Both the position numbers and the translations under genes were made by a program. Source: Acidobacteriota bacterium (GTDB taxonomy: Bacteria; Acidobacteriota; Terriglobia; UBA7540). Taken from it: a stretch of DNA of 7,089 nt. This document shows, piece after piece, positions 6,006 through 7,089 of the stretch; positions within the stretch are counted from its first letter, which is position 1, and each line of letters opens with the position of its first letter. The stretch is taken from the NCBI GenBank assembly GCA_003171295.1, contig PMYF01000700.1, forward strand, positions 338 to 7,426, written 5' to 3'. The notes below the pieces were generated by a model. It ran no database searches and had not been told where the DNA came from. It worked only from the letters and a program-made list of their open reading frames with translations.

Positions 6006-7089
6006 ATGATCCTGACTTCGCCGCCCTGCCCCCGGGATCGATCCCGGCAAATAGAACTGGCCGACGCCTGGTACTCTTGCTGACCATGGCCGCCTCAGTT
6101 GGATACCTGTGCCGGGTCGATATCACGGTTGTGGCCCCGCGCCTGATGGCGGAACTGGGCCTTTCGCAGCCGCAAATGGGAAAGATATTCGGTGCTTTTC
6201 TGCTTGGTTACACGCTCTTCCAGATTCCCTCCGGATGGCTCGCCGGCCGGGTGCCCACCAGGCCCCTGTTCTTTGCTTTGGCACTCGGCTGGACGGCGCT
6301 CACGTTCACGAATGCCCTCGTCGGACGTCCATACCTGAGCTTGGCCATTGGCACGCTGCCGTGGCTTTTGGTCCTGCGTTTTATGCTCGGAATCCTGGCC
6401 GCGCCTACATACCCAGCCGCCGGCCGTGCCATTTCACTCTCGATTTCTCCCGAGCGGCAGGGGAGCGCCAACGGCATGGTGCTGGCGAGCATCGGAATTG
6501 GCTCAGCCGTGACGCCCCCGCTCCTGGGATTTGTCACGCTCCATTGGGGATGGCGTCCAGCCCTCCTGGTAGCGGCCCTGCTCGCAGCCCTCGCTGCCCT
6601 GTTTTGGCGCTGGTTGGTCCCGCCGGCACAAATCCTGATGGCCGCCCGCCCCTCACAAGTGCAAGCGGGGAGCACGGCCAGCAAATCACCTCTTCGCAGC
6701 CGCAGCTTCTGGTTCCTCACCGCAAGCTATACTCTGCAAGGTTACGTTGGCTATGTCTTCGTATTCTGGTTTTTTCTGTACCTCGTCCAGGTGCGCCGTT
6801 TCGAAATGCTGCAAGCGGCGTGGCTGACCACGCTTCCCTGGATCTTGAGCCTGCTCGTCATTCCGCTGGGGGGAGTGGCCTCAGACTGGGCTGTCAAACG
6901 TTGGGGCTCGACGTGGGGCCGCAGAATACTGCCTCTACCGGCCCTGACCTTAGCGGCAGGTTCGCTTCTCCTGGGTGCACGCACCAGCAGCGCATGGTTG
7001 GCCGCGGCGAGCCTGACCGTGGCCACGGCGCTCGTCCTTGCCACAGAGGGCCCGTACTGGGCCTCTATGACCACAATCTCGGGCCCGCA
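6002..7089 (+). CDS. MFS transporter, ACS-like, 3' end outside window
   Basis: Inner-membrane major facilitator permease. The first 362 residues are present and about 50-70 more would be expected. ATG at 6002 overlaps the GNAT stop by 4 bases, which fits translational coupling; no separate Shine-Dalgarno is clear. Hydrophobic segments alternate with short polar loops through the reading frame: near 22-38, 60-80, 88-105, 114-135, 155-178, 186-205, then a polar central loop at about 207-235, then 236-262, 272-292, 310-326 and 332-348. YLCRVDITVVAP (35-46) resembles the YLDRxN...AAP opening of anion:cation symporters. RFMLGILAAPTYPAAGRA (126-143) and the later NGMVLASIGIGSAVTPPLLG match the same family. 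The loop 2-3 motif is GWLAGRVPTR, with Gly82 where MFS motif A normally has Asp. The substrate cannot be read from the sequence; sugar acids or other organic anions are usual for the family. Confidence 0.92.
   Translation, partial: MNDPDFAALPPGSIPANRTGRRLVLLLTMAASVGYLCRVDITVVAPRLMAELGLSQPQMGKIFGAFLLGYTLFQIPSGWLAGRVPTRPLFFALALGWTALTFTNALVGRPYLSLAIGTLPWLLVLRFMLGILAAPTYPAAGRAISLSISPERQGSANGMVLASIGIGSAVTPPLLGFVTLHWGWRPALLVAALLAALAALFWRWLVPPAQILMAARPSQVQAGSTASKSPLRSRSFWFLTASYTLQGYVGYVFVFWFFLYLVQVRRFEMLQAAWLTTLPWILSLLVIPLGGVASDWAVKRWGSTWGRRILPLPALTLAAGSLLLGARTSSAWLAAASLTVATALVLATEGPYWASMTTISGP

Noticed and set aside
6208..6720. Open frame of 170 codons on the - strand
   Set aside because: It is antisense to the membrane helices of the MFS gene and consists mainly of Arg, Ala and Pro.
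1..7089. CRISPR array, tRNA, rRNA, insertion sequence or defence island
   Set aside because: No spaced repeats, cloverleaf-like segments, transposase motifs or known defence genes were seen on either strand.

Overview
The window is GC-rich bacterial chromosome and reads as ordinary core and accessory genes. No rRNA, tRNA, CRISPR array, insertion sequence or phage gene was seen. The best guess for the source is an Acidobacteriota-like bacterium. This rests on a soluble Ser/Thr kinase with an N-terminal CxxC...CPxDG zinc-ribbon-like motif, the wording of the AlaRS core motifs and the GC level. It is an inference from family resemblance, not a proven placement.

Layout: (1) Positions 1-2091, + strand, hold the last 696 codons of alaS (alanyl-tRNA synthetase). 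Its 5' end lies outside the window. (2) Positions 2118-4010, - strand, convergent with alaS across a 26-bp gap, encode a soluble protein with two kinase domains in tandem. The first looks catalytically complete and the second looks like a degraded copy (pseudokinase). (3) Positions 4177-5265, - strand, encode a URO-D superfamily protein of the corrinoid/methyltransferase-like (MtaA/CmuA) type, not a classical HemE. (4) Positions 5266-5483 form a divergent control region with an AT-rich patch, a G8 tract and two overlapping 10-bp palindromes. (5) Positions 5484-6005, + strand, encode a GNAT acetyltransferase. It overlaps by 4 bp (ATGA) with (6), at 6002 to the window end, an MFS transporter resembling the anion:cation symporter family and cut off by the window edge.

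How they relate: alaS is housekeeping translation and appears to end its own transcription unit here. The kinase and the URO-D gene are co-directional, but the gap of about 166 bp contains strong hairpins, so one operon is not certain. GNAT and MFS are very probably translationally coupled and share a divergent promoter region with the URO-D gene. One regulator acting on the overlapping palindromes could control both directions. There is no convincing evidence of a new defence or mobile system. The most notable items are the kinase-pseudokinase duplication, the low-GC insertion in AlaRS and the palindromic divergent region.
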